Shown: positions 27,620-37,085, counted from the stretch's first letter. The stretch: 64,000 bases of DNA from CBDBND01 sp965262665 (GCA_965262665.1 CBDHFR010000004.1:868001-932000); one strand, 5' to 3'. Notes: generated by a model from the sequence alone, not told the origin. Program-made: numbers and translations.

Positions 27620-28887
27620 TGTAGTGGTTCAGATGTGATCTGACAGTTGGCCGTTCTTCCGGCGGCCTCTGTTAGGTCAAGTTCAGTTCACGAACTTTTC
27701 CTTCCAGATTTCTTTGCCCTCGATCATGGTCTGGAACGGCGTTCTGCCGCAACACATTTTGCCCTGATGAGTGCGTTCCGTGTTGTAGTGATGTAGCCAT
27801 TGATCCAGATCGTCCTGCAGCGCATCGACGCTGTCGTAGAGTCTTTTGCGGAACGCGACCTGGTAGAACTCCTGCAGCACGGTCTTGTGAAAGCGCTCGC
27901 GGATGCCGTTTGTTTGCGGTGATTTCACCTTGGTCTTGGTGTGGTCGATATCGTTGATGGCCAGGAAGAGCTGGTAGTCGTGCTTGTCCACTCGCCCGCA
28001 GTATTCCGTACCCCTGTCGGTCATGATCCGCAGCACAGGCAGGTCGTGCTCGTCATGGAACGGCAGCACCCGGTCATTGAGCAGGTCGGCGGCGGTGATC
28101 GGCGTCTTGGTGGTGTAGAGCTTGGCCTGCGCGACCTTGGAATAGGGATCGACATAGCTCTGCTGGTAGATCCGCCCCACCCCCTTCAGGGTGCCGACAT
28201 AGAAGGTGTCCTGTGAACCCAGATAGCCGGGGTGGGCCGTTTCCACCTCGCCGCGGGCTTCGTCGTCGCGATTCTTCTTTTCCAAGGCCTGCACCTGGGC
28301 CTCGTATGTGGGCCTCGGTCAGAATCATGCCGTCCTCGGCGACCCTAGCCTCCAATGCTTTAAGGCGGGCCTTGAAGTTGGCCAGGTCATGCCGCAGCCA
28401 GATCGAACGGACGCCGGAGGGCGAGACAAAGACACCCTGCTTGCGCAGCTCGTTGGAGGTGCGGGCCTGACCATAGGCCGGAAACTCCAGCGCGGATTTG
28501 ATCACCGCCTGCTCGGTGGCTTCACCGACGCGGTTGGCAAGATTGGGTTTGCGCCGGGTGCGCTCGAACAAGGCCTCGACGCCGCCTTCCTCAACCGCGG
28601 CCTTGTAGCGGTAAAAGGTGTCGCGCGACATGCCCATGACCTGGCAGGGACCTGGCAGGGGACCTGGCAGGCCTTCGACACATTGCCCAGTTCCTCGGCC
28701 AGATTCAGCAATCCAGTTTTGTGTTTGATGATCTTGTCGGTAGTATTCAACATCGTGGTGTCCTCGTTTTGTGGTTGGTGTGCACCACCATCAAAACGGA
28801 CAACCACAATCTCCATCAAGAGATGCGCCGCTCCCATTCCAGCTTGCTGGGAAGGGAGCGGTGTCAGATCACATCGCGACTAACTCA
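27620..28887 (-). mobile_element. IS481-family element, copy 1
   Basis: The element is about 1268 bases. Comparison with the second copy (36166-37085) fixes the ends: TGTAGTGGTTCAGATGTGAT on the left and the complement of TGAGTTAGTCGCGATGTGAT on the right, with a shared inner GATGTGATCTGACA. The flanks CATAA/CATAA suggest a 5-base target duplication. It is inserted in the FkbM gene. Confidence 0.84.
27683..28753 (-). pseudogene. IS481 transposase, frameshifted
   Basis: The N-terminus from 28753 is MLNTTDKIIKHKTGLLNLAE with LGNVSKACQ, interrupted near 28660 by three tandem copies of an ACCTGGCAGGG-like unit that break the helix-turn-helix. The second piece begins MGMSRDTFYRYKAAVEEGGV (28637) and runs to about 28305; the third is MQALEKKNRDDEARGEVETA (28294) through the integrase core (RIMTDRGTEYCG, HTKTKVKSPQTNGIRERFH) to 27683. 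The catalytic Asp, Asp and Glu are present but not in one frame. Confidence 0.84.
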
Positions 28888-29208
28888 CATAAGTTCATTG
28901 ATGTAATGGGACGTAGCTTCCAACCCTTAGTGCAGCCGATCCCCACCAATCCAACTAGTCAATTGATTGAGGTAGACGCCGTATTCGTGCGTGGACTTAC
29001 TAATCCAGACTCTTTGAGTGAGGACGAGCTTCTGAGGAGCGCATACATATTAAATGATGTGTATTGTTCCTATGATTTAGTCCATCGTTTGTTAGAAGTG
29101 CGCGATAGAAAGTCGATTATCAAAATGGCCGACATATATCTTGAAGAAGTAAGAAAGTCCGGAGACCGTCTCCAAATTCAATTTCTAAACTTGAAATTTT
29201 GAGAGAGG

Positions 29209-30315
29209 CTAGTTGGTTCTTGCGCTCAGCTTTGTTACATGGCCCATCTTGCGTCCAGGTCGAGCGGTCTCTTTGCCATAGACGTAAACATGGCATGTTG
29301 GGTCGCTATAAAAACGGTCAAGATCATAAATCTCGTCACCGATGAGATTGGTCATGACCGCATCGGAGTGACGTAGAGGGTTCGCCAAAGGTAAGCCGCA
29401 GACCGCGCGAATGAGTTGGGAGAACTGATCCGTTTGACAGGCGTCCAATGTCCAGTGGCCCGAGTTGTGGGGCCGCGGTGCCATTTCATTCACCAAAACA
29501 CCACCATAGGATGTTACGAACATTTCGACCGCTAACAAGCCAACCAATTCAAGCGCCGTTGCGGCCCGTTCGGCAATGTCCAATGCCATTCGAACGGTAG
29601 CCGGTGGAATGTTCGCGGGTGCTGTGGTCGCATGAAGAATGTGATTCTTGTGAACGTTTTCGACCGGTTCAAAACATTGGACTTTGCCGTCAAGCCCTCG
29701 CGCTGCAATAACAGAAATTTCCGAAGAGAAACGTACGTACCCCTCCAGGATGGCGAAAGGAGCAACGGGGTCAAGATCAGTACGACCTTCTGTGAGTGTG
29801 TTCCACGCCCGGGAAATGTCCGCCGGTGATTCAATTCTAATCTGCCCCTTGCCGTCATATCCCAATCTCGACGTCTTCAGAATCCCGGGAAAAGACAAAT
29901 CCTCGATCGCCTCAGACAATTCATCTAGGTTGGATACAGGGCGCCAGGGCGCCGTGGCCGCGCCAATGTCTGTAAAGAAAGCTTTTTCTTTTGACCGGTC
30001 CTGCGCAATTTCCAACGCTTTCCACGATGGCTGAACCGGAACATCACTTGCCAATTGAAAAGCGGTGTCTGCTGGGACGTTTTCAAATTCGAAGGTGGCA
30101 ACATCGACAGATTTGGCAAATTGTGCCAATGCTTCATAGTCGTCATACGATGCGCAGGTATGAGCATCAGCCACATGAGACGCAGGGCAGTTGTCAGTCG
30201 GGCAATATATATGGCTGCGGTATCCCATTTCCCCTGCGGCGAGAGCAAGTAAACGACCGAGCTGACCTCCACCGAGAATCCCAATCGTACCACCCGGTTC
30301 AATGCGTCCCGACAT
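29209..30315 (-). CDS. purK: N5-carboxyaminoimidazole ribonucleotide synthase
   Basis: The product has 368 residues from ATG 30315. The N-terminus GTIGILGGGQLGRLLALAAG and the ATP-grasp body (DRSKEKAFFTDIGA, KTSRLGYDGKGQ, FSSEISVIAARG, EMAPRPHNSGHWT) are typical of PurK, which carboxylates AIR with ATP and bicarbonate in purine synthesis. It lies 20 bases downstream of purE and forms the usual purEK operon. A longer frame upstream to 30390 lacks family similarity. Confidence 0.96.
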   Translation of the reverse strand: MSGRIEPGGTIGILGGGQLGRLLALAAGEMGYRSHIYCPTDNCPASHVADAHTCASYDDYEALAQFAKSVDVATFEFENVPADTAFQLASDVPVQPSWKALEIAQDRSKEKAFFTDIGAATAPWRPVSNLDELSEAIEDLSFPGILKTSRLGYDGKGQIRIESPADISRAWNTLTEGRTDLDPVAPFAILEGYVRFSSEISVIAARGLDGKVQCFEPVENVHKNHILHATTAPANIPPATVRMALDIAERAATALELVGLLAVEMFVTSYGGVLVNEMAPRPHNSGHWTLDACQTDQFSQLIRAVCGLPLANPLRHSDAVMTNLIGDEIYDLDRFYSDPTCHVYVYGKETARPGRKMGHVTKLSARTN

Positions 30316-30335
30316 GGCGTATATGACCAGTATCG

Positions 30336-30827
30336 TTAGGGTTCTGAAGAGGGGGTTTCGGCAACGGCAGCGGTTTGGCTGGCCCGCCAAGCTTCTAGTC
30401 GATCAGCCAAGGAGGAATCTGTTAAAGCAATAATAGCGGCGGCCAGTAACCCGGCATTTTTGGCGCCCGAAATACCGATAGCCAATGTGCCCACGGGTAT
30501 CCCGCCCGGCATCTGTGCAATCGATAGGAGACTGTCCATACCACTGAGAGTCTTGCTTTCAACAGGAACGCCGAGAACGGGGAGGGGACTCATTGACGCC
30601 GTCATGCCGGGGAGGTGAGCTGCCCCTCCGGCTCCAGCAATTATGACTTTAAGGCCTCGATCTTTGGCGGATTTGGCGTAATCGGCCAACCGGTCAGGTG
30701 TGCGGTGAGCTGAAACAATGCGTGTCTCAACCGCAACGTCCAGTTCCTCTAAAATATCTACGGCATGTTTCATGGTTGACCAGTCAGACTGGCTGCCCAT
30801 GATGATCCCAACAACGGCCTGGCTCAT
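30336..30827 (-). CDS. purE: N5-carboxyaminoimidazole ribonucleotide mutase
   Basis: This is a 163-residue class I PurE. The motif IIMGSQSDW is near residue 8, with VSAHRTPDRL and IIAGAGGAAHLPGMTAS, which form the substrate site. It moves the carboxyl group of N5-CAIR to give CAIR, the step after PurK. It is the first gene of the purEK operon. The length and motifs are normal. Confidence 0.97.
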   Translation of the reverse strand: MSQAVVGIIMGSQSDWSTMKHAVDILEELDVAVETRIVSAHRTPDRLADYAKSAKDRGLKVIIAGAGGAAHLPGMTASMSPLPVLGVPVESKTLSGMDSLLSIAQMPGGIPVGTLAIGISGAKNAGLLAAAIIALTDSSLADRLEAWRASQTAAVAETPSSEP

Positions 30828-30950
30828 CTTATCCGAGCTCCTGCCCTGAAAAAGGGGCGCACCGTACAGACCAGCCCTGCGCTCGGCAAGCAGAAGTGGT
30901 ATACTTGTAGAATTCGTACCTCCTTAAAGGCTGACCGAATAAATAGACAG

Positions 30951-31705
30951 ATGCCCGACATTAATCTCCCAAACGGAATTGTTAACGTTCAATGGCAAGA
31001 AGAGAAGTCACCAAACGACGGTGAGCACAAGCATCGCGATCCATCCGCTGAAAAAGTGACGGAAACCTGCGAGGAAAGCTCAAGGGCCGTTACCGACAAA
31101 ATCACGTTTCTGGTTATTCCGATTAGCTTGATGACCACTCAAGTCCAGTCAGCCATTGCCGGGCTGGTATTAGAAGTCGAAAATCTAAAAGTCAGGCTGA
31201 AACGCTATGAACGACAGAAAGCCAACAAGGACGGCGGCAACGACGAAACAGAATATCTTTCAAGTGAAGCCTTTATAAGGGCGCTGGATAAATCTTTAGC
31301 CGTCCCTCCGCCACCGGGATACCTGCGCGAACTTGTGCTGGTTGTTGTCAATACCTATGAGGATATACGCCAGAGTTCGGGGCTATTGTGGCAAATGAAA
31401 CTCTTGTTGAGGTGGCGACTAGGATTGGCGAGGCGGGTCTTGGTGCGGCGCCCATCGGTCTGATTGGTGGCCCGACCGTTTCAGCATTGCTAACACAACC
31501 AGAAAGAAGTTCTGATCCATCTGTAGACACTAAGGACCCGCCTTTGAGTACGGCAGATGTTGTGCGTAGGACCATTGAGGCCTCTGCTTATTCCGTGGCT
31601 GGATTGGATATGGCGATGCGTTTTCGAGTGGCTTCCATCCGCGTTGAGACTGGCCAAAGCGCTGAACATGCGATCAGACAAGCTGATCACGTCCTAAGAT
31701 CTTAG
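30951..31705 (+). CDS. Hypothetical protein, probably one gene broken by a frameshift
   Basis: Two overlapping frames occur: 30951-31463 (MPDINLPNGIVNVQWQEEKS, a hydrophobic patch, a coiled-coil-like stretch LVLEVENLKVRLKRYERQK) and 31388-31705 (ANETLVEVATRIGEAGLGAA ... RVASIRVETGQSAEHAIRQA). The second continues the sense of the first if a one-base shift near 31375 is allowed (EFGAIVANETLVEV). I recognise no family. Alternatively the second frame starts on its own at GTG 31388. No signal peptide is evident. It stands divergent from purE. Confidence 0.5.
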
Positions 31706-31741
31706 GGCTTGTAAGCAAACGCCACGTATATACCTTTGTTC

Positions 31742-31954
31742 CTAGGCGATTATGTCTGGCAGGAGTTTGTCTCTCAAAGATGAAATTTGGTCTTTGAGCA
31801 TCAACTTTCGTTTTTTTAGGCGGGACAATTTGAGTTGATCAAAGTCACCTTGAGTTTCTAGTTTGTGAATTACGTCGTCGAGGTCGCGATGCTCAAGCTC
31901 CAGAGCTGCAACCTTTGCTCTAATTTGTTCCTGCGCGCCCTTATCTTCGGCCAT
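31742..31954 (-). CDS. YdcH/DUF465 family small protein
   Basis: From ATG 31954 the product has 70 residues: ALELEHRDLDDVIHKLETQG followed by KLSRLKKRKLMLKDQI, the charged helical hairpin of DUF465 (YdcH) proteins. The in-frame ATG at 31980 behind GAGAG is an alternative start. The function is unknown. A second, divergent DUF465-like gene is at 32319-32483. Confidence 0.75.
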   Translation of the reverse strand: MAEDKGAQEQIRAKVAALELEHRDLDDVIHKLETQGDFDQLKLSRLKKRKLMLKDQISSLRDKLLPDIIA

Positions 31955-32318
31955 GTCGTTCCCATGCGGCCGTGCCATCTCTCGGTCATTCAGTCTATAC
32001 ACGCTCATAAGGCAAAGTCGACGCGTGAGTAGAATTGAGTTGTGGTCCCGTTCGAGTCGCTGGTCATGTGACAAGCCTCAAACCAAAACATTGTTGGCAA
32101 TGGCAACATGAATCCAGGCCCACAGCGGCTTTGCGCATCGACAAGCAGCCCTACTCATCCACAACTGCCATAATTATAATTAAATTACGTATACCCGCAA
32201 GAATGATACGATCGAAAAATCGAACTGGGACAGAGAGTTACACAATAGGCTGGCCTGAAAGTCACCTACGGCGTTACCATAGGAGTGTTGTGGAACAGCG
32301 TGAGAGGAGTGTTCGTCT

Positions 32319-32483
32319 ATGGGGCAGGATGCTCGTTTAGAAACGTTGCGTGAAAAGCACGCAGAACTCGAACATCTCATAGAAGAAGAGGAAAATAGAC
32401 CCCTGCCGGACCATACTATTGTCCATTCCTTGAAGAAGCAGAAGCTAAGGATTAAAGACGAACTTCAGCGACAGGCCCATTAG
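32319..32483 (+). CDS. YdcH/DUF465-like small protein
   Basis: A 54-residue product starts at ATG 32319 behind GAGAGGAG. It reads MGQDARLETLREKHAELEHL, then LPDHTIVHSLKKQKLRIKDE, again the DUF465 pattern of two charged helices. It is too short for many gene finders. The 240 bases between it and the divergent YdcH gene hold an A+T-rich stretch near 32170-32190 likely to contain promoters. Confidence 0.7.
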   Translation: MGQDARLETLREKHAELEHLIEEEENRPLPDHTIVHSLKKQKLRIKDELQRQAH

Positions 32484-32565
32484 AAGGTCATCCTTTATAC
32501 GGATGGCCCAAGGTGAGCGAGCGATGTTGTGCGCCACACCCGTCAAGAATCGGGGTAGGATCCCC

Positions 32566-33480
32566 CTAAGAGTCGGTTTCGAAAGTCATGCGGCTCGGGC
32601 CAATCTGCGGACGAGGAGCATGACGGAGGCGGCGTAGAGGAAGGCGCGGGCCGAGGCGATGGTGGCCTCGAAGTCCTTTGCCAGTCGCCGGTTGCGGTTG
32701 ATCCAGGCGAAGAAGCGCTCCACGACCCAGCGGCGCGGTTGGACGGCGAAGCCGACCTGATCGGGGCTTTTGCGCACGATCTCGACGGCGATCATGGTGG
32801 CCGTGGCGACCTTCTCGCCGGCGTAGCCGCTGTCGGCAAAGACCTTCTCGATGAACGGAAACGAGCCGCGTGAGGCGCACAGCAGCGGCCCGCCACCATC
32901 GCGGTCCTGGATACCCGCCGGATGCGCCTCGAGCACGAGGCCGCGCCCGTCGGTGTCGACCAGCGCGTGGCGCTTGCGCCCCTTGATCTTCTTGCCCGCA
33001 TCGTAGCCGCGGGGGCCACCAGCCTCGGTCGTCTTGACGCTCTGGCTGTCGATAATCGCGCCGCTCGGGCTGGCCTCGCGTCCGACCCGCTCGCGATCGG
33101 CCATGACCAGAAAGTGGTTGATCTTCTCAAGGAGGCCGTCGTCGCGGAACTTAGCGAACCAGCGATAGATCGTGCCCCACGGTGGTAAATCGCTTGGCAG
33201 CAAGCGCCAAGGGCAGCCAGCCCGCATCACGTAGAAAATGCCGTTGACGATCTCTCGCATCGGCCATGAGCGGGGCCGTCCCGTGCCATGAGCCGGAGGC
33301 AAATGAGGCTCGATCACAACCCACTCCGCAGCGGTCAAATCAGTCTGATAACGCAGCGCCTTGCGGCTATGCTGCTCTCGGGTGGTCGGCGTCCACATGG
33401 CGGCTCCAGATCGGTTTCAGCAACCTTCCTGGAATCACATCGACACCGGCCACTCAACCCCTTTCGAAACGGCCTCTTAG
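32566..33480 (-). mobile_element. IS5-family element
   Basis: The inverted ends CTAAGAGTCGGTTTCGAAAG (left) and the complement of CTAAGAGGCCGTTTCGAAAG (right) frame an intact transposase gene. The exact border at the palindromic TAA/TTA is uncertain by a few bases. It is the first unit of a chain of mobile elements reaching 38323. Confidence 0.88.
32586..33398 (-). CDS. IS5-family transposase
   Basis: This is an intact 270-residue DDE transposase. It begins MWTPTTREQHSRKALRYQTD; the DUF4096-like N-domain (LTAAEWVVIEPHLPP ... GIFYVMRAGCPWRLLP) is followed by the catalytic part with IDSQSVKTTEAGG, KGRKRHALVDTDG, FADSGYAGEK and WVVERFFAWINRNRRLAKD. It moves the surrounding IS. It is one of only a few apparently active transposase genes in the window. 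Confidence 0.93.
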   Translation of the reverse strand: MWTPTTREQHSRKALRYQTDLTAAEWVVIEPHLPPAHGTGRPRSWPMREIVNGIFYVMRAGCPWRLLPSDLPPWGTIYRWFAKFRDDGLLEKINHFLVMADRERVGREASPSGAIIDSQSVKTTEAGGPRGYDAGKKIKGRKRHALVDTDGRGLVLEAHPAGIQDRDGGGPLLCASRGSFPFIEKVFADSGYAGEKVATATMIAVEIVRKSPDQVGFAVQPRRWVVERFFAWINRNRRLAKDFEATIASARAFLYAASVMLLVRRLARAA

Positions 33481-33505
33481 GTTTTGAGCGGCCCATTCAA
33501 ACCTA

Positions 33506-34654
33506 GTGGATTGACCGGAACGAAAGAGTCCGCTTTGGGATTCCGTATTGTGCGGTGTCATGCGAGTCTGTGCGATGCGTACCGGCATCCATTTTACTGT
33601 CACGTCTGGCGACCGTCAGCGATTGCAAGCGATCGTCGCGGACCCGAAGAGCGCGCAGAAACACCTCTGGCGGGCGCGGATCATCCTGAAGACCGACGCG
33701 GGGCTCGGCACTTCGGCGATCATGCGCGAGACCGGCAAGTCCAAGACCTGCGTGTGGCGCTGGCAGGAGCGGTTCATGCACGAGGGTGTCAACGGCTTGC
33801 TTCGCGACAAGTCCCGTCCGCCTGGCAAAGCGCCGATCCCGCCGGAGCGCGTCGCCGAGATCGTCCGCCTGACCCAGCAAGCGCCGCCGCACGAGGCGAC
33901 CCACTGGACGCTGCGCGCGATGGCGAAGGTTGCTGGCGTCGCGGCGGCGGCGGTCCAGGCGATCTGGAAGGCCCATGGCCTCAGCCCGCACCGCTGGCGG
34001 CACTTCAAGCTCTCCAATGATCCCGCCTTTGCCGAGAAGCTCACGGATATCGTCGGCTTGTATGTCGACCCGCCGGCCCATGCCGTGGTGCTGTCGGTTG
34101 ATGAGAAGTCGCAGATCCAGGCTCTCGACCGCACCCAACCCGGCCTGCCGATGAAGAAGGGCCGCGCCGGTACGATGACCTATGATTACAAACGGCATGG
34201 CACGACGACGCTGTTCGCCGCGCTCAACGTGCTGGACGGTACGGTCATCGCACAGAACATGCAGCGCCACCGCCATCAGGAGTTCATCCGCTTCCTCAAC
34301 CGCATCGAGCGCGAGGTGCCGACGGACAAGGCCGTCCACGTCATCCTCGACAACTACGCTGCGCACAAGAAGGACAAGGTCCGCGCCTGGCTCGCCCGCC
34401 ATCCACGCTGGACCTTCCACTTCACGCCGACCTCGTGCTCGTGGCTCAATGCCGTCGAGGGCTTCTTCGCCAAACTCACGCGGCGCGGGCTCAAGTGTGG
34501 CGTCTTCCAATCCGTCGTCGACCTTCAGGCCGCCATCAACCGCTTTGTCCGCGAATACAATGACGCAAACCCAAAACCCTTGATCTGGAAAGCCGACCCC
34601 GATCATATCATCGCCGCACGAAACAGAGGGTTCCAAACGTTGGAATCAATCCAC
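33506..34654 (+). mobile_element. IS630-family element, type C, copy 1
   Basis: The inverted ends GTGGATTGACCGGAACG and the complement of GTGGATTGATTCCAACG have TA at each border (33504-33505, 34655-34656). It directly abuts the right end of IS630-B copy 2, sharing the TA. A second copy is at 37175-38323. Confidence 0.9.
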
Positions 34655-34678
34655 TATAGCATTTCCGATTTATTCTGA
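33560..34678 (+). CDS. IS630-C transposase, intact core, foreign last residues
   Basis: The product has about 372 residues with an N-terminal helix-turn-helix (TSAIMRETGKSKTCVWRWQE) and a DDE domain: VLSVDEKSQIQALDRTQPG, VHVILDNYAAHKKDK, SWLNAVEGFFAKLTRRG. All three acidic residues are present. The second copy ends with TLESIH at the IS border; here the neighbouring IS630-B end supplies no stop in frame and adds seven residues (YSISDLF). ATG 33575 is an alternative start. The long frame on the opposite strand is a shadow. Confidence 0.9.
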   Translation: MRVCAMRTGIHFTVTSGDRQRLQAIVADPKSAQKHLWRARIILKTDAGLGTSAIMRETGKSKTCVWRWQERFMHEGVNGLLRDKSRPPGKAPIPPERVAEIVRLTQQAPPHEATHWTLRAMAKVAGVAAAAVQAIWKAHGLSPHRWRHFKLSNDPAFAEKLTDIVGLYVDPPAHAVVLSVDEKSQIQALDRTQPGLPMKKGRAGTMTYDYKRHGTTTLFAALNVLDGTVIAQNMQRHRHQEFIRFLNRIEREVPTDKAVHVILDNYAAHKKDKVRAWLARHPRWTFHFTPTSCSWLNAVEGFFAKLTRRGLKCGVFQSVVDLQAAINRFVREYNDANPKPLIWKADPDHIIAARNRGFQTLESIHYSISDLF

Positions 34679-35646
34679 CGCATAGCCGTCAGCAACCAAG
34701 AAGTTCCTGCAGTGCTCGTGATTGAAGAGGCCGCAGACGTTATATACCGGCGGCTTTCCACAGATCATCGATGGTGCGGGGTTTTAAGCGCTTCATGTGA
34801 GCTTTGAACTTTGAAAATGCGAGCTCGATCGGGTTGAAGTCCGGCGCATAGGGCGGCAGGAACAAAAGCCATGCGCCCCGCTTTTCAACCGCCCGCCTGG
34901 CACCGTCGCGTTTGTCGGCCGGCAGATTGCCGGGGACAACAACAGCGCCTTTTTGAAGGGTCGGGGCGCGTTGCGTTTTGATGTACTGCTCGAATGCATC
35001 ACCGTCCATGGCGCCCTCGATCAAATCAGGGCACCCAGGGCGCGGTCAGGCCGTCACCGCGCAATCCGGCAATGAAGGTCATGGTTTTCCAATGACCATG
35101 GGGAATGGCGGCAACCATCCGCTGGCCGCTGGGACAGCGCCCCCGCAGGCGCGCCATTTTGGTATTGATACTTGTTTCGTCAAGGAACACGATCCTGCCG
35201 ACCCGCTCGGGATGGGCCGGGAGCCGGGCCTGACGTTGGCGCCAAACCACGCGTGCTGCCTGCCCATCCGCGCGTTCCTGTTCACTGGCGTGGGCGGTTT
35301 TTTTAAAGCTGATCTTGCGCGCGCGGAACCAGTCATTAATCGTCGAAGTCGGCGCAATCACTTGGTGAACTTCGTCCAGACGCTCAGACAGCTCTTGCAG
35401 TGTCGGGTCTGGCGTCTCCTTAATCCAGCGCAGGATATCCTCGCCGTCAAGGATCAAGACGGCGCTGGCGCGACGGCCGTGGCTTGACCGCGACAGTCCC
35501 CTCGTCTTCATATCGCCCGCCATCCCGCACCGCCGAGCTTGCGCTCACCTCAAAAAGGGCCGCCGCCTGACGGCGCGACATGCCCGACGCCACTTTCCTC
35601 GCCAAACGAATACGCAGGTCTTCCGATACAGCCACGATGCCCCCGC
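34657..35646 (-). mobile_element. IS630-B, copy 2, left end missing
   Basis: It is nearly identical to copy 1 at 18966-20024 but reversed, and it ends at GATGCCCCCGC, so the first 75 or so bases of the element (its left inverted repeat) are missing. It also has four extra bases (TATA) at about 34741-34748 compared with copy 1. It cannot move by itself. Confidence 0.9.
34740..35632 (-). pseudogene. IS630-B transposase, copy 2, broken
   Basis: It carries the same three-frame structure and the same residues as copy 1 (LDETSINTKMARLRGR, VVVPGNLPADKRD, FNPIELAFSKFKAH), plus one more break: the TATA insertion ends the last frame at LWKAAGI and separates it from the natural C-terminus. Sharing the breaks with copy 1 shows the element was copied after its transposase gene had already decayed, presumably by an enzyme acting in trans. 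Confidence 0.88.
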
Positions 35647-35647
35647 G

Positions 35648-35872
35648 CGCAAGACTGAACTGACCACAGGCTTGCCGACCAGGGTTATTCGTGACACGTA
35701 CTACCCAGACGAAAACGTCAGCGACGAAGTCACTGTCTATGTCAGCCCGCAGATCAAAAACAAAATGGTGAGGAGCGGGCAAACGAATGGGAAAAGGCCG
35801 CATGTCGGCTCTCAATCCCGCGGGCAAGGGAAAAATACGGACCAACGTAACGGAAATGACGTGGCCGAGTAG
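35648..35872 (+). pseudogene. C-terminal part of a split hypothetical protein (other half at 40715-40809)
   Basis: The open frame runs from the IS630-B border: KTELTTGLPTRVIRDTYYPD, EVTVYVSPQIKNKMVRSG, to the TAG at 35870. There is no start codon with a ribosome site. The sense suggests it follows the N-terminal fragment MSIQAIVQYEVYVLDHGRW found inverted at 40715-40809, which also touches an IS630-B fragment. I infer that an IS-associated inversion separated the two halves. The function is unknown. Confidence 0.55.
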
Positions 35873-36165
35873 GCGGGGGCATTGCTGCACCCCGCCCCTC
35901 ACAGACCCGAGCGGGCGCGATTGACGCACTCGGTTCCTCACCTGACAGGTTCGCTCAAGGTGCGTTGCCATGAGCGCATGATCGTGACTGGCGGCAGGGG
36001 ATATTTCTTGAGGAGGTCTCTGCCATCCGGTCCCAGTTCAGGCACCTGAGGCGGCTGCGGCGTGCGAGCCACTGCCGCCAGATGCGGACAACCTGGTAGC
36101 GGAACCAACCGAGACGTTTGCCGTTCCCCGTCAGACCATAATATGCGCAGTGGCCTCGGATCACC
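35873..36165 (-). mobile_element. Group II intron remnant: reverse-transcriptase tail and domain V-VI region
   Basis: On the minus strand, 36165-35938 encodes the C-terminus of an intron-encoded protein: RGHCAYYGLTGNGKRLGWFR, YQVVRIWRQWLARRSR and later KYPLPPVTIMRSWQRTLS in two frames. Immediately after the stop (35938-35940) comes GAGGAACCGAGTGCG, a TCAA loop, a GC-rich return arm ending CTCGGGTCTGTG, then a GGGGCGGGG/CCCCCGCC hairpin: the look of domains V and VI. The 5' part was lost at the IS481 border. The intron's 3' end lies next to the stop of the split gene at 35872. Confidence 0.7.
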
Positions 36166-37085
36166 TGAGTTAGTCGCGATGTGATCTGACACCGCCCCCT
36201 TCCCAGCAAGCTGGAATGGGAGCGGCGCATCTCTTGAAAGAGATTGTGGTTGTCCGTTTTGATGGTGGTGTCTTTGTCTCGCCCTCCGGCGTCCGTTCGA
36301 TCTGGCTGCGGCATGACCTGGCCAACTTCAAGGCCCGGCTGAAGGCGCTGGAGACCAAGGTCGCCGAGGACGGCATGATTCTGACCGAGGCCCACATACG
36401 AGGCCCAGGTGCAGGCCTTGGAAAAGAAGAATCGCGACGACGAAGCCCGCGGCGAGGTGGAAACGGCCCACCCCGGCTATCTGGGTTCACAGGACACCTT
36501 CTATGTCGGCACCCTGAAGAGGGGGTGGGGCGGATCTACCAGCAGAGCTATGTCGATCCCTATTCCAAGGTCGCGCAGGCCAAGCTCTACACCACCAAGA
36601 CGCCGATCACCGCCGCCGACCTGCTCAATGACCGGGTGCTGCCGTTCCATGACGAGCACGACCTGCCTGTGCTGCGGATCATGACCGACAGGGGTACGGA
36701 ATACTGCGGGCGAGCGGACAAGCACGACTACCAGCTCTTCCTGGCCATCAACGATATCGACCACACCAAGACCAAGGTGAAATCACCGCAAACAAACGGC
36801 ATCCGCGAGCGCTTTCACAAGACCGTGCTGCAGGAGTTCTACCAGGTCGCGTTCCGCAAAAGACTCTACGACAGCGTCGATGCGCTGCAGGACGATCTGG
36901 ATCAATGGCTACATCACTACAACACGGAACGCACTCATCAGGGCAAAATGTGTTGCGGCAGAACGCCGTTCCAGACCATGATCGAGGGCAAAGAAATCTG
37001 GAAGGAAAAGTTCGTGAACTGAACTTGACCTAACAGAGGCCGCCGGAAAAACGGCCAACTGTCAGATTACATCTGAACCACTACA
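36166..37085 (+). mobile_element. IS481-family element, copy 2, internally deleted
   Basis: Both terminal sequences match copy 1 (27620-28887) but the element is about 350 bases shorter; the segment encoding the N-terminal helix-turn-helix is gone, with the join near 36270. Confidence 0.85.
36216..37022 (+). pseudogene. IS481 transposase, N-terminal deletion and frameshift
   Basis: The frame goes from VFVSPSGVRSIWLRHDLANF, breaks near 36400 (after TEAHI), and continues in the integrase core GVGRIYQQSYVDPYSKVAQA, RIMTDRGTEYCGRADKHD, HTKTKVKSPQTNGIRERFH to KEKFVN at 37022. The DNA-binding N-terminus is missing, so it is inactive. The core is nearly identical to copy 1. Confidence 0.84.

Larger units (their letters stand above)
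27066..29202 (+). pseudogene. FkbM-family methyltransferase, split by IS481 and frameshifted
   Basis: Pieces in order: VRILDVGVLLEGEPVYAPLL (27089 on), VELVGFEPQEKARHELESLY (other frame), CSSLYEPNAQVIDAF, DFAKLDVQGAELMILEHGMS (third shift near 27438), KDYGFELH, then the IS481, then KFIDVMGRSFQPLVQPIPTN and ADAVFVRG-like VDAVFVRGLTNP to 29202. CATAA occurs on both sides of the IS. FkbM enzymes O-methylate sugars or related groups. With at least two frameshifts and an insertion this copy is dead. Confidence 0.83.

Noticed and set aside
33503..34636. 377-codon minus frame antisense to IS630-C copy 1, repeated at 37193-38326 on plus
   Set aside because: It is duplicated only because the IS is duplicated; the sense strand has the DDE transposase.
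35447..35971. 174-codon minus frame joining IS630-B and the sequence up to the group II intron
   Set aside because: It crosses an IS border and is antisense to the fragment encoding RVIRDTYYPD; no start signal or family.
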